From the NCBI GenBank assembly GCA_022695795.1, contig MU404056.1, positions 986,695 to 1,050,694 of the forward strand: DNA of 64,000 nt. The letters run 5' to 3'. The translations under genes were made by a program, and so were the position numbers. Under the pieces are notes generated by a model that was given only the letters and a program-made list of their open reading frames with translations, was not told where the DNA came from and made no database searches. The first letter of the stretch is position 1; every line of letters begins with the position of its first letter. Origin of the DNA: Biscogniauxia marginata. Taxonomy: Eukaryota > Ascomycota > Sordariomycetes > Xylariales > Xylariaceae. Positions 22,454-35,278 of the stretch are shown here, in pieces.

Positions 22454-25400
22454 ATGGTACTTCCCCCTGAGATCCTAAGCCAAGCCAGGCTAGTAACACT
22501 GATATGAGTTACTAATGGGTGAATCTTTTCACAGTGGAAACGGTTGAGACATTCTAAGAAAGCCGGCTCAGAACAATCATCTATCTCGGCTGCTAGTCCC
22601 GTAGAGCCCTTGGATAGTTCAATACAAAGGCTGACAGTGGGATCATGGAAACGTCTCGAACCAAAACAGAGTGCGCTTTCGGAAATCCCCAGTCAATTGA
22701 TTCCACCTGAGAAGTCTTCGAATCATCGGGGAAAACATTCTCAGGACAGAAGAGATGACCCGTTGGGGCTCCACGTGTTGCACGCGCCTCCTGAACGTTC
22801 AGTTGATATTATATTCATCCATGGGCTCGGGGGGACCAGCTTGCGAACTTGGTGCTACAATCGAGACCTAGAATATCTATGGCTACAACGCTGGCTCCCC
22901 GAGGAGACGGGTCTTTCAACAGCTAGGATACTCACTTTTGGATACAATGCACACTTCTCGACAAGGAACAAGCATGTATCGCTCACGATCGGGGATTTTG
23001 CAAATGACCTATTATTTCGGATGAAATATGAAGAGAATGGAGCTGAACGACTCGGTCAAGTTCCTATAATTGTGGTTGCTCACTCAATGGGTGGTTTGGT
23101 ATTCAAGAAAGCCTTCATCCATGGCCACATGAATGACGAATTTCGCGAAATCGTCTCCTGTATCAAGGCTGTCTTATTCCTGGCGACTCCCCATAGAGGC
23201 ACGGACCTAGCCGATACTCTCAACAATGTACTCAAGAGCTCGGTCTTCGGACACTCGTCAAAGGAGTACATCTCAGAGCTCGCTCGGAAAAGCCCGACGA
23301 TCAACGAGCTTAATGAAACATTCCGACACTATGCACCGAAACTTCGAGTTTTCTCCTTTTATGAAACCCTGAGCACGAATGTCGGGCCCATGTCCTTCAT
23401 GATCTTGGAGAAGGAATCTTCTGTGCTAGGATATCCACAGGAGACTACAAAGCCACTGATTTCAGACCATCACAACGTCTGCAAATTCAGTAGTGTGGAT
23501 GATCCCAACTACACTTCAGTGGTGGGAGCCCTCCGCAGTATTGTAGCCGACGTGGGATCTCAGAAAATTGATAATGGCCTCGACGCAGACTTACTCCGTG
23601 TTACAGCGCTCCTAGGGCTTTCGGGACCACCCGAAGAAGACCTTGCGACAGGGAGTGCTATACGAATGGCCGGGACTTGCAAGAATTTATTAACAAGCAG
23701 GGAGCTTAGTTGTTGGTTAGATGCGAATTCTTCCCATATCTTATGGGTACATGCTCCTCCTGGTAGCGGGAAATCGATCTCATGCTCAGCGCTTGTCGAA
23801 CACCTATTGAAACAAGGCCTTCCCTGTGCTTTTTTCTTTTTCAAGCATGGGGCCCGTCAAAAAATGACCCCTAGTCATATGCTTAGGTCTCTAGCCTTTC
23901 AGATGGCCCTTCGAATACCTTCCTATCGTCGTGCTTTGGTAGGGCTTGCTAGATCTGGATTGCAGCTTCTAGGGTTAACCGCGTTCGATCTCTGGAAACG
24001 GCTATTCGCATCGTTATCATCAGAAATTCGAACGACAGAGACTGTTTACTGGGTTGTTGATGCTATAGATGAGTCAGAATCCAGCGAGCAAGTAATCGAC
24101 CTCATATCCAGGTTAGGAGATCTCGGATGCCGCGCCAAAGCGTTGCTTTTCAGTCGACCGTTGTCCATTATCAGTCAGTCCTTTAAAAAGGCGAAGAAAC
24201 ATATCGCAGTCCTCGATATGACACTTCCAAACAACTGCAATGACATACGTCTAGTCGTTACCGAGGAGATCAACTGTATGCCTTCAGATGACGACTTCAA
24301 GACCGAAACAGTCGAGGAGATTATTAAACGCTCTCAGGGGAATTTTCTTTGGGCAAGCCTGATCTTGAAGCAAATTGTCAAATGCTACCGCAAAGAACAA
24401 GTAACTAGCATCATAGACGGTGCCCCAGAGGGTATGGACGACTTATATGATCGCATGTCACAGACTATAGCCGCCTTAGAGATGCAAGAGGATCGAGTCC
24501 TAGCACGGATCTTACTCTCATGGGCTATGTATGCAAAGACACCTCTGACGGTCGAGGAATTTCATGGGCTGTATGATTCTAAGCTTGGGTCTATCATAGA
24601 CCTGAAGCACACAGTTGGTCACGTTTGCGGGCAGTTTGTCACTATCGACTCGTACAATCGAATTACACTTATCCACCACTCCGCCCGCGAGTATCTGATC
24701 AGGCCTGGTGGTTTTTCATTCTCAGTGGAACCAAACATAGCTCACGAGGAACTCTTCAGGAAATGCCTAATGGTACTATGTGACAAAAAGTTGCGCAACA
24801 AATTGTATTCATTAAAGGTCCCTCACTTCCTTCCATACGCAGCAACGTCTTGGGCATTCCACCTCGAGAATTGTCCGGCCGAGTCGGATAGGGTATTGGA
24901 TGCACTGATCAGATTCTTCAACGAAGCGTCTCCCCTGTCGTGGATTCAGTACTTAGCAATGAGCGGTCACTTATCTGAGTTGATCAGCGCATCACAAAGC
25001 GTGGCCGCATTTGTCCGTCGTCGGAAGGGGCTGGATACCGCCCAGTCTCTGTTATACCGGCCATCAGAACTATCACTTATAGAGACATGGGCGGTTAATC
25101 TTATGAGGATATCGGCTAAGTTTGGCAGCTATCTATCTGAGGACCCTGATCTGATCTACCGGTGTATACCCGCGCTAAGCCCTACATCATCTCCTATATA
25201 CCAGAAATTCTCTACCAGTTCCTCGGTATATCTTTCTGTCTCGGGTCTTTCTAATTCAGAATGGGATGACTGCCTTGCACGGGTATCTCCAGGCACCGGG
25301 AGGGCTGTTCGTCTTGCTGCATCAACCTTACACCTTGCTGTCGGTACGGATAACCCAAAAGGAAGCATTGCTCTATGGGATACGAACCTATTCGAGGCAC

Positions 25401-27388
25401 AAAAAACGTTGAATGTTGGAGAGCATATATACTCGATCGTCTTTAATAGTTCTTCATCCATGCTAGCCTGCTACGGTGTTAACCAGACCTATGTATGGAA
25501 GGTTGAAGACTGGTCACTTTTAATAACCACTCAAAGCCCTTGCCAAGAACGGGCACTTGACTTCAAATTCGATGAAGACAACGTTTTGGTAGTGGTTACG
25601 GATATCCGCCGTGTTTACAGACTACTAGTCAATGCGAATCAGGAGGACCCGTCTGGGTGGGAACAGTTAGACCCAAGTTTGCTGGAAGAGAAAGTAGTTC
25701 CTGGAGGAATGTTCCTCGGTACCCCGTCCTCGGTATCATTAAACAATGATTGTACACAAGTTGCCGTGGCCTACCGCAATTTTCCGCTAACTGTATGGAA
25801 TCTAAATCCTCCGGTGATGGTGGCGCGCCTCAAGAGAAATCCAAAGTCGGGTAAGGGACCGTTCAATTCGTATACCGGAACAAATAGAGTCATCTGGCAT
25901 CCATCTGGTACCCATGTTCTTGGTATATATGGTCACATATTCAAATGGAGTCCATTGGATGACAGCTATGAAGAAGCCGAAGACGAAACAGACGTTGTAC
26001 CTCATGAAATCCAATGCAGTCCAAATGGACTCGTGTTTCTCACGAGTGATGGTCAAGGGTCAATCAGGATCTACGATTTTGCTCAGATGACTGTCATATA
26101 CAAATTGACCTCAGAGGACAGCATCAATCATGTGTGTTTCAACCCTGGGAGCACAAGATTTTATGATATTCGGGGTCTATACTGTAATATTTGGGAGCCA
26201 AACTGTCTAATCCGCCTGGCTGATTTGGCCTCCGAGCGATCAGACGATACCACAAGCGCTAGCTTTAGCTTCTGGTCAGATACAGATGATGCTGGTAGTT
26301 CATCAATCTCGTTCCCGGCTTCAGATAACCATGCTGATAGCAAGCCCGGGATTATGGCAGTAGCAACGCCTAGCAACGCCACGCAGCTCCTTGCATACGC
26401 TAACGATGTTGGAGACATCAAACTCTACGATCCAACAAGACATAACAGACATGTTATCGTCCACTCGCTGTTCGAGATAGGCGTGGATTCTCTCGCATGG
26501 AATCAAGACCACAATCAACTAGCCTACTCTCTTCTCAACGGAGCGATTACTATCATGGAGCTCTCCGCCAACATGAATACTGACGACGTGCCGCTTACCA
26601 AGAATGTATATGTGGAAAAAAGATCTCCGACAGAACGTGGCCGGGCACAGCAGCTTTTATTTAGCAAGGACGGCAAGAAGCTATTAGTCAATGGAGTAAG
26701 GAGAACTCAAGTGCTTTCCTTGCCAACTGGTCAAATGGTAGCAGAGGTCTCAATACCTGAAGGGAAGTGTTCTCAATGGGGAAGACATCACGCAAATCCG
26801 GACTATCTAATCTGTCTGAGTATAGATTCTATCGGAGTCTTTAATTGGGCTTTAGAAAAGCAATACACTATTTCCTTGAATCTCGCATCTCCCACCATCT
26901 CGCCGCAATCAATCGATACCCTCTTCTCAAGCCACTGTCCAGATTACATATTGATACGAACCATGGCACTTGAACTGAACCGCCCGCTATATGAATTCTT
27001 CATCCTACCAACAGCCGGTATTGGCAACGCCAGATCTCTCGAGTCATCGACTGCGGTCGAGCCAATCGCTCTATCTGCAACCGTCACCAAGTCCGTCGCC
27101 CATCCCATCGGGATTCTGCCCAACCAGCAATTCGTATTTCTCGACAGACATCTATGGGTCTGCACAACACACCTGCAGGATGCCGAAGGGGCAGTGAGGC
27201 GCCACTTCTTTATACCCCATGATTGGGTCACGAACTCCGACTTACGTCTCTGCCAACTGCTAGCCGACGGGACCATTATCTGCCCAAGCAAGGGGGAGGT
27301 GGCCGTCATACGCAGCGACTCGATCTCCGAGTGGTGGCAGTCTGCGAACACGTACACCGAGGGGCGCGTGAGTGCACTGATCTGTTAA
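22454..27388 (+). CDS. NOD-like receptor: alpha/beta hydrolase, NACHT, WD-type repeats (about 1630 aa)
   Basis: A fungal STAND protein. Such receptors sense non-self or damage, oligomerise through the NTPase and fire an N-terminal effector. I place exon 1 at 22454-22492 and exon 2 at 22535-27388. The 42-nt intron has a TACTAAT branch and CACAG acceptor, and the tiny first exon is the weakest part. The effector is an alpha/beta-hydrolase of the DUF676/lipase-like type: FIHGLGG oxyanion region, nucleophile elbow AHSMGG (Ser about 197), ATPHRGTD, and a late SDHH with the probable catalytic His. The NACHT NTPase follows, with P-loop APPGSGKS (about 420-427) and Walker B VVDAIDE (about 520-526). 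A helical spacer ending in HHSAREYL leads to WD-type beta-propeller repeats from about residue 900. The repeats are divergent and not near-identical, unlike fast-evolving incompatibility receptors. All key motifs are intact. The partner and trigger are unknown. Confidence 0.88.
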
Positions 27389-29140
27389 ATAAGATATATC
27401 TATCGGGTTTACAAAACACAGGATTTGTATCACAAAGCCGAAAGCACTATTTAGTTACTTTTTAGAGGATTCAGTTTCAGGGGTTATGATCGGTAAACAA
27501 CTAGCAAGGATAAGGAACTTGGTCATATGGGGTATGTCGACGACCAGATATCGTAGACCTTTCTTAGAATTACACACTACTAGGTGAATAATGTAAGACG
27601 TGCTACATCTCGAGATCTTCGTGGCTGATACCAGATATTCCTATGATTCCTCATCGCATGTGGCATGAGTCTACGAAATTAGTAATATAATTTTTAAAGG
27701 AGAATAACATAATATAGTATATAACCTATATAACACTGGATGAGCAATCATATCATCACCAATTTTCAGAGCTCACCAGCCGCTCAACCCCTATCTCGTC
27801 AACTACCCCCTCTCAGGAAATATTTTTTCAACGCATCGATAGTACCCATCTGTCTCTCATCCCTGATCCCACAACTGACCTCCTTCCACTCCTCGATCTC
27901 CCCCTTGACACTATCGAACTACAGACTAATCATGCCCCACGCGTCGTGCTCGAGCGACAGCTGCATGGGGATTTTCTTGCCGTACTGACCAGCGTCATGT
28001 GCGTCTCAGTCGCGAGGAACTTGGCGAAGGCCAAACCTATACCCGAGGATGAGCCCGTTACTGTGTTGGGTGAGTAGATAGATGTGTGAGTGATTTCGAG
28101 AAGGGACAAAAAAAGGGGGAGAGGGGGAGAAGGGAATGAGAAAAAGATGTTACTGACTGAGCCAGACTCCATCTGAAGGAAGCTTGTACGACTTAACTGG
28201 CATCCATCTTTTCCTAGTCTCTACACACATATATATTTCTAACAACTCTAAAAAAAAAAAATTTCTATGCAAATCTTGAACTCCTCGCACGAACTGTGAT
28301 GTCCCGCCATGATAGCAACCAAAGCCCCTTTTATACACCGTCAAGAATAGTAGTAGTCAAAGCCATTCCACCGCCTATACCGACAGCCTCCACCCGGTCG
28401 TTGGGAAGTTCGACGGGGGTCCTACGAGATACCTTATCGCGGCCTATATAAGCTCCAATCGCTACAAGCCATTAGCGACGTCGCTTTTGCGACATACTCC
28501 CTAAGATTTTCGTTCAAACCTCGAGGCCCCCACGTTCGTAGATTCCACTGAGGAATCTATACCTTTATGCACCTCTCCAAATATTTTTGTCAAGTCCTTC
28601 AGACCCCCGTATTTTATCTGCTCTAAAATCCGTATCTCCGTTGATGTCCGACCTCGCGCGTACGTACTTCGTGGAGAGCAAGGAACGGGAAAGGGGATAA
28701 GGAAGGCCCCGGCCGCATTATGCAAGTCAATGCCGGAGATAGATGCTGCCAGGGCACGTACATAGTGCATGCAGAATGGATGCATGCATACCAAGGCATG
28801 TAATATACGCCGCATTACAGGACTCACTATAGCCGTATAGAAATTTAGAAAGACTCGATGGCCCGTCGGGGACATCCCGTCCTCGACTTTAGCGGCCGGA
28901 AGAGTGCCTATACTGTATTTACTAATTCCATGTTACGAGGTCTCCATCACTACGACTCTAGAACATCTGCACACCAATCGTTCTCAAATTGATCGCGCCG
29001 TCTATTGAGCAAACGCCTGCTACATATACTTGAATCCTTTTTTCGAACACCTCAGACTCTCTTTGCTTGGATCTGTCCTCACAGATAATAAGAATGGCGA
29101 TATGCATGTACCTTTATTAATCCATAGGTCTCATCAGAGT
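27389..29140. other. Intergenic with gene relics
   Basis: No intact gene. Relic coding sequence lies at 27799-28070 on the minus strand (separate entry). A poly-A run is near 28248-28260. The right end is the 3' side of the Sec31 gene. Confidence 0.6.
27799..28070 (-). pseudogene. Relic: dehydrogenase Rossmann start fused to an unknown C-terminus
   Basis: The minus strand from about 28070 down reads a nucleotide-binding start of short-chain dehydrogenases, TVTGSSSGIGLAFAKF, for about 35 codons. Further down, a second frame reads like a genuine protein C-terminus (QYGKKIPMQLSLEHDAWGM, then FDSVKGEIEEWKEV), ending in TGA at 27801-27799. That second frame contains an internal TAG where CAG (Gln) would keep it open, a C-to-T change. 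The two pieces overlap in different frames, so this is either one frameshifted gene or two relics joined. I do not recognise the C-terminal part. No promoter or complete frame remains. Confidence 0.45.
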
Positions 29141-32100
29141 TTAGTTAGTAACTTTGCTCATCTGGACCAATCGCTTGACTCCAACCTATCGAGGGTTAGT
29201 TAGCTATTCTATCACAGGATGACAACACGATATTGAACATACCATCCAGTTACCACACTCCTCGGTCTTGTCTCGCTGAATCTCAACCTGGAGGCGTTGC
29301 GCCTCGGGGTAATCCTTGGATTCCAGTGCAACCGCAAGATGGGTCAACTGCTCAACGGTATCTGGCTTCACTAACTCCTCATTGTTCAGGTGATCAATTA
29401 GAAGTCCAAGACGCTTTTGCGTGTCTTTCACCTGAGGTGCGAAAGAAGCTGGTGCTTTACTGGCCACACGTTGCATGTCGCGACTGAGAATGTCAACCAA
29501 CTGCTGAGCACTAACAGGGATATGAGAGCGGTCACCCGGTGGGTGCCTAGCCTTAGGCGGGGGCGCAGCTCGTGGAGGAGGTGGAGTGGGCGAGGTCACC
29601 GATGGTGGTCCGCCTGGAGGCCCAGTGAGAGGAGGCCCTTGTTGCATCGGCGGTGCGCCATACGGCGATGGAGCAAACTGACTCTGCGAAGGCGTCCCTT
29701 GGGGAGGCGGAGCATAAGGGTTAGGCTGAACAGCCCGGTTGCCAGGAGGAGGAGCAATGCCCGGTTGCTGTGGAGGTTGGCCCGTCTGCTGCGGCGCTGG
29801 AGCCGGGGCATAGCGACTCGAGCCTGGTCCTCCTGCCGGAGGTGGGTTGTAGGGAGAGGCTGTCCTAGGAACAAAATGGCCGGTGGGCGGTGGAACAGGT
29901 ACACCGGGGCCGCCGCCAGGAGTTTGGACTGGTGGAGGCGGTGCATATGCGTTTGCTGCTGCAGAAGAACCTGTGCGAGGAGGTGGTGGTATTTGGCCTG
30001 CCTGCGGCGGTCCACCCAATGGTGACATTACTCGCGCGGGCGCTGGGCCCTTGGGGGGCGGCGGTGGTGTAGCAGTACCTCGTTGAGAGCCATAGGGACT
30101 TTGCGGTGGTGGGGGGACTGCTTGGTTTGGCTGGGTTGCATATGGGGGCACTATAGTATTTGCACTTGGTGTAGATCTTCTTGGGGGGGGCCTTGATGCG
30201 ACCATAGGGACGTCGTTCCAGTTGCCAGCATCTGCAGCCCTCGGGGGAGGCTTCGAGGTTGGCGTCGAGTTTCTAGGCGGTCCAAAAGCCGGCGGTGGTG
30301 GTCCATAACCTGGGGCCGGTGGAGGTATCTGAGATGGTTGGGCTTGCGGTTGATATCCTTGGGGAGCATATAGATTGCCAGCAGCAGGCGGACCATACGG
30401 ATTGGGCGCAGGAGTTTGGGCAGCGGCAGAGGGAGCGTAAGGGTTGGCAGGGGTGATTCCTGGGGTAGGCTGGGGCGGCTGATATCCGCCTATTGCTGGC
30501 TGGGCCCGAGATGGTACGCGCGAGCTGGGCGCTTGTCGTTGGATTGCTGGTTGTTTTACTGCGACTGGAGAGGGAACCTTCTGGGTAGCTAGCAGCACAC
30601 GCTCACGCGCCATGTCGGCAGCCGGGTACTTTGTCGGTAAGAGGTCTAAGTATTTCCGAGCAATGCCAAGCTGGCCGTGAGCCGCCACGATGTCGGCGTA
30701 TTCAACATACTTATCGTAAAGAGCAGCAAGCTTCCAACCCGAAGGCAGCCCCGTCTCGCTGTCTCGAAACTTCGTCACCTGGCGGAACACTGTAACCTTC
30801 TCAATAAATTGCTGTAGGGATCTTGCATGAACAGAGAAGGTAGAATCGTTAGCCTCTGCCAGGCCGGCCTTCTCGGTCTCCTCGAGCTCGGTAATCCATA
30901 TGTCAACAACCTTTTCTAGTTTAGAGCCAACCAAATAACAGAATGAGGCATCCTTTCTATAACCTGATTCGAAAATGCGGTCGCCTAAAGCTTCACATAG
31001 GTCCGGGAACTCAGTCGGATCGGCGAATGTGCAGAGCGTGACCATCGTCTCCTTCCAGTCAGCCAAGTCCGCGTTGTAGACGACATCCCATAGGTTCTTG
31101 ACAATAACAGAACTCAAAAGGCGTAGATAGCTTGGCATGCCAGTCTTTTGTGACAGGTACGCTGACTGCACCTTGTCAACTAACTCTTTCCCGCCGCAAT
31201 TGGCAATTATAAAGGCGTCTGCTATGCGCTTCTCCTTCAGACAAACCTCAGTTGCCTTTTCGAATTGACCCAACATCAACGCTTTTGTGATTTGTTTCTC
31301 AACAGGTGCGTCGCTATCACTAAACAGTTGGAAAGGATTGTCTGTTTTGGCGCCCTTCGTAGCAGATAGGTTGGCTAAGAAATCTTCACCGTCGCCTTCC
31401 CCTCCATCTGAGAAGAAAGTAGATATACGTTTCCTATGAGTCTTAACCTCCAAAGCCGGCTTTTCAGGTTCGTCTGTTTTGGCCTCGGCGGGCTCCTCGG
31501 CAGTTTCCTCAGCGGTTTCCTCGGCAATTCCATTTGTGGTCTCCTTGTTGAAACCTAGATACTCGACGATTTGCTTCCGCGGGTTCTCGGCGAGCAGCGT
31601 CTCCATCACGCGCCAATCAGCTTTCTCTTCGTCTGTCTTTGCCTGCTCCACGTGAGATTCGCAGATAGCGGCAACATCGCCAGACTTCAAGGCATCTTCG
31701 AATTTTTCCGTCTCGGATCCGATGTCCGAATCCACAGAGAACTGCAAGATTTGGATCTTTGAGGAGCGCTTCTGACCAGGTTGGGAAGGGTTCTGCTTGA
31801 AGGTAACGAGTTTCCCACCAAATCCGAAAGAGACTCCCACTGGCCTCTCATACCATTTTGGAGTGTTCGCCAAGGAGAACGCTGCACCTTGAGGTTGGGT
31901 TTGAGCTTGCGTAAAAAAGTCTTCACCATCCAAATTGTTCTGAGTCGTGTTCTGAACGGCCGAGGGGTTTGTGTTTTGAAGAGTCTGGATGGTGATCTTC
32001 CCATCAAACCCAGCAGTCGCCGAGAGATTAGGGTTGTCTGGGTGGAATCGTGTTAGGAACGTCCAGTTAGTCACCTCGGGAAACTCCCCATAACGTTCTC

Positions 32101-33035
32101 CCGTTTGAGGATTCCAAACCAAAGTCCTATTATCCTTGCCAGACGAAATAAGAAGGTCACCATCTTGCTGGCACCACGACACGGACAAGACACCCTGCTC
32201 ATGACCTTGGAGCGTTTTCTCAGGAGCGTTCGAGTTTCGCAGATCCCATAACATGATAACGGGTGTTATATCGTCGGGAGTGGCAGTCAGGAGCCTAGTA
32301 GAATTGTTTGGGTCCCAGGCAAGGGAGCTAACAGGCTTTCGATTATTGTTCAGGGTCAAGGACGCCTTTTTCGTCTTCAAGTCCCAAACGGTCACAAAAC
32401 CACCCGAACCGCCAGTCGCAAGAATATGAGCAACCTTAGTATTCCAAGCCACGCATTCTAAATCATCTGACCGTGCGGCAGCGGTTCCGAGCCGGAAGGC
32501 GTTTGATGGGTCGTTGACATCGTAAATAAAGAGTTCGCCTTTGGCGCCGGCAGTGGCAAGAATCTGGGGTCTCAATGGGTTGAACTGCAGGGCCTTGATG
32601 GCCCCGGTGTGTTTCGTCGTTCTCGATATTAAGGCATCAGATGCGCCGGAAATGAGCTTCTCAGCATCCCATAGGTCGAGCGATCCATTTTCGAGGGCAC
32701 CAGCAATGATACCCTGGGGGTGTTCGTCGGAAGGTTGACCCCAGGCGATGTCGTAAAACCTAGACAGCAACAACTTATCAGTTGTGTTTTTGAGAGGTCA
32801 TTGGGGCGTGCCTCGTGATTGTTTACCTAGAGTCAGCAGCAATGCTGGCAATGGGCTGAAGTTCCAATCCTTGTTCTTGATTGTCAAGGTTCAGGTCCCA
32901 GACTTCTAGCTTGGTCTCATCAGAAAAGTCGGCATCGACCGCTCCAGCTCTGGTTCCGGTGACGATCAATGGCTTCGAGGAACCGGGCGACCACGCGAAG
33001 GCGGCGGTTCGTGCGATCTCACGCAGTCTGACCAT
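29141..33035 (-). CDS. sec31: Sec31, outer COPII coat subunit, 1256 aa
   Basis: With Sec13 it builds the outer cage of COPII vesicles leaving the endoplasmic reticulum. Three exons: 33035-32827, 32759-29243 and 29185-29141. Intron 1 (GTAAAC...CTGTCTAG, 67 nt) restores the SRFYDIAWG strand. Intron 2 (GTATGT...GATAG, 57 nt) restores the conserved C-terminal NWMVGVKRL. The N-terminus carries the WD40 propeller to about residue 340, including [15 protein letters not shown]. Next come the helical ACE1 solenoid, a long Pro/Gly/Gln-rich tract (about 760-1110) and the C-terminal SRA1-like helical domain. The length is typical of filamentous fungi. It is divergent from an RRM gene. Identification is secure. 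Confidence 0.96.
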
Positions 33036-33591
33036 GGCGACTCAATGGAGAGGAACAGGGAGATGAGGCCAGATCAGTGAGGATGGAGAGAGAAATAGCG
33101 TGGACTCCAGCTGGCATTGAGCAATCTAGACCAGCTAGGGAAGTTTTCGGGGTGGACAGGATTAAATACGAATCCGTTGGTCTCTTGATCTAAGGAGGCA
33201 GAGACATGCCAGCTCTCATGATAAAACTAAATAAAGGTAGTTGCCAGATAACGCAGTATAACAAGTTCGCTGTGGGCTGCCGGGTCTGGGGGTTGTGTTT
33301 AGTGTGAGCTCACAGGCCACAAATGGGCCAGACTAAATCGAGCATAGCCGCACATTTGTCTGCTTAATTGAATACAGCGGGTTGTTACATATGCACGAAC
33401 CACTTGGCATTAGCTGCCCGTGTTTAACCGGGTAACCCTGTTAGCTGTTTTCCTAGCAGCCACGCACGTGATGCCTACCGCATCTTCCAAACTTTAAGGT
33501 TAGCTTGCATTCCATTTGTTTCCAGCGTGATACACCCTCGACGAATTTCAGAAATACGACATCCTCCAGTTTCTTCGGGGGAATCACCACG
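33036..33591. promoter_or_regulatory. Divergent promoter, Sec31 / RRM protein
   Basis: A 556-bp region between opposite start codons. It includes GGGTAACCC-like and CACGTGATG words near 33430-33475. No gene is seen. Confidence 0.5.
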
Positions 33592-34112
33592 ATGACGGAC
33601 TCAGCGCGTTGGAAGGCGACTGTCTACGTTGGGGGTCTCGCCTCCCTAGTCAATACGGGAAATCTCCATGATGCTTTTATACCGTTCGGGGAGATCGCAG
33701 ACATAACGCTGCCCAAAAACGATGCGCCCAACTCAACAGAGCCGCATAGGGGGTTCGCATATGTCGAATACGAGGATTCCGACGATGCCAAAGAAGCAAT
33801 CGACAACATGGATCAGTCGGAATTGTTTGGCCGTGTGTTGAAGGTCTCCGCGGCCAAGGCTCCCAAGAGTGCGGAGGAAGGCTTGGGTAGTAAGACAGCA
33901 GTTTGGGAACAGGTGGGAATCATCTTTTATCTATATGACTCTAAAACAGGCCAGCTAACTGATGGGAATAGGAGGGTTGGCTTGCCGAGCATGCAGTCAG
34001 TGAGGAGGACCGCTTGGTGACCGCCGGGGCCAAAGCAGGCGTCGATGACAGGGTAGAAGACCCTATGCAGGGACTCGAAGGGCTTGACGTGGCCGGTCCC
34101 AAACCGGAGTGA
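33592..34112 (+). CDS. RNA-recognition-motif protein (cyclophilin-33 N-terminal type), 153 aa
   Basis: Two exons, 33592-33912 and 33972-34112. The 59-nt intron (GTGGGA...GGGAATAG) is phase 0. The RRM occupies residues ~8-90: RNP2 TVYVGGL and RNP1 RGFAYVEYE. The linker after it (GLGSKTAVWEQEGW) resembles the segment joining the RRM to the cyclophilin domain in Cyp33/PPIE, but no peptidyl-prolyl isomerase follows: the protein ends about 45 residues later with the GLEGLDVAGPKPE tail. Stand-alone forms like this are known in filamentous fungi. It probably binds RNA in the nucleus, perhaps with the spliceosome. An in-frame upstream TTG extension was not used, since no ATG precedes 33592 in frame. 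Confidence 0.85.
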
Positions 34113-34357
34113 AGTTAGATCTTTGAATTGGGGCAATCTTGTACTTTTCCTCCTTCTCGCATAGCGTTGGCGTTGGGAATTCTTAGGCACAAAGGAAAGT
34201 AGATCGGACCTTGCGACTGAAATTTATACCACGAGTGATATCACATATTTGACATGGTCCCCCTAGCGTCCATCATATACAGCCCGCGGTTTTTTGTTTT
34301 CCGCATAGTGAACGCCCATGTTGGTTTGCCCCATCTAGTCTCCAATGTATTATTGAC

Positions 34358-34868
34358 TTAATGGTGCTCGACCGGCTCGTCCTTGCGGTTTTGCCGGCTA
34401 AGTCGGAGGTTCTTATCGACTATGAACTTGCGCGAGGTCGAGTAGATAGCAGCTGAGATAGCAAAGGCAACAACAACACCTTTTTTCAACTTGGTTAGTA
34501 ATGTTGCGGTCCTGCCTACAGTTTCTTCCTTCTGTCGGAAATACAGACTAACCGAGAGGGATCAGTTCGGCGGGGATCTGTCGAAGCTTCCGGAGACGCT
34601 GGGAGACGGTGTGCGCTATATATATTTTATTAGTATTATGTACGGTGTTTACTCTGGGTTGTTTGAGAGATGTGTATGGCGCAGCTCTGCGGGCTGCTGT
34701 CGCAACTCAATGGCTGACGGGGTCGGCGCAGACGTACCACTCTGATCCTCCTTCTAACGTGGGTTGTTAGCAACGTCATATACCAGACGCCCCGTTGGGG
34801 CGACGTACGGGAACAGGACGCATCATGCGTCGGGTAGGCATCATTCTGAGAGCCCGCGTAGCATACAT
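34358..34868 (-). CDS. NDUFA4/MLRQ-like small respiratory-chain protein, four exons, 86 aa
   Basis: A small gene hidden by its introns. Exons: 34868-34809 (20 codons), 34753-34738 (16 nt), 34615-34553 (63 nt) and 34479-34358. Donors are GTACGT, GTACGT and GTTAGT. Each acceptor is preceded by a strong branch site (GCTAAC, TACTAAT, TACTAAC), and all phases agree. The N-terminus is Met/Arg/Thr-rich without acidic residues for 20 residues, as in a mitochondrial presequence. Next come a basic helix (SQRLRKLRQ), the IPAELIPLG motif, one membrane segment (VVVAFAISAAIYS) and a basic tail. This layout matches the fungal MLRQ/NDUFA4 family, which in animals is a subunit of cytochrome c oxidase once assigned to complex I. 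It is divergent from COX12. The gene model is strong; the family name is a good match by pattern. Confidence 0.82.
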
Positions 34869-35278
34869 TGCGACGTCTAAAGAGGGGATTTCCGTGGTGG
34901 AGGATCACTGTTGAGCTGTTTAGGTGAATGCAAATTGACGTCTTTTTTGTGTCGTGCAGGTGGTCGAAGCTGTCGAAGTTGGGGACGAGCTCGGCTGGAG
35001 GGAATGGAATGTTCGGTCCAGTTTCGTTGACCAGTAAAAATCTAAATCAAAGCTAGTTGTGGGTCTCCTCCGCATCTACGTACGCCTAAGCCACATGTGC
35101 AGCCCGTAAAGCCACAAGATGTCAGGCCACCAGGCTCTCTAATCGAACACCATACGATGATTCGAGAATCGTCTGAGATCTCTTTTTATCAATCTTCAAC
35201 TCCATCACTGCGCTCCCGATATACTGGAATTGAACCCACCACCATCTTCCCAACGACATCTGTTTAATTGCTGCCAAA
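34869..35278. promoter_or_regulatory. Shared divergent promoter, NDUFA4-like / COX12
   Basis: 410 bp between the start codons of two small mitochondrial-protein genes. It should contain both promoters and leaders, and co-regulation is plausible. No TATA box is obvious. Confidence 0.55.

Noticed and set aside
28501..28875. 124-codon minus-strand frame
   Set aside because: No motif and no splice support, and it sits in the probable 3' flank of Sec31.
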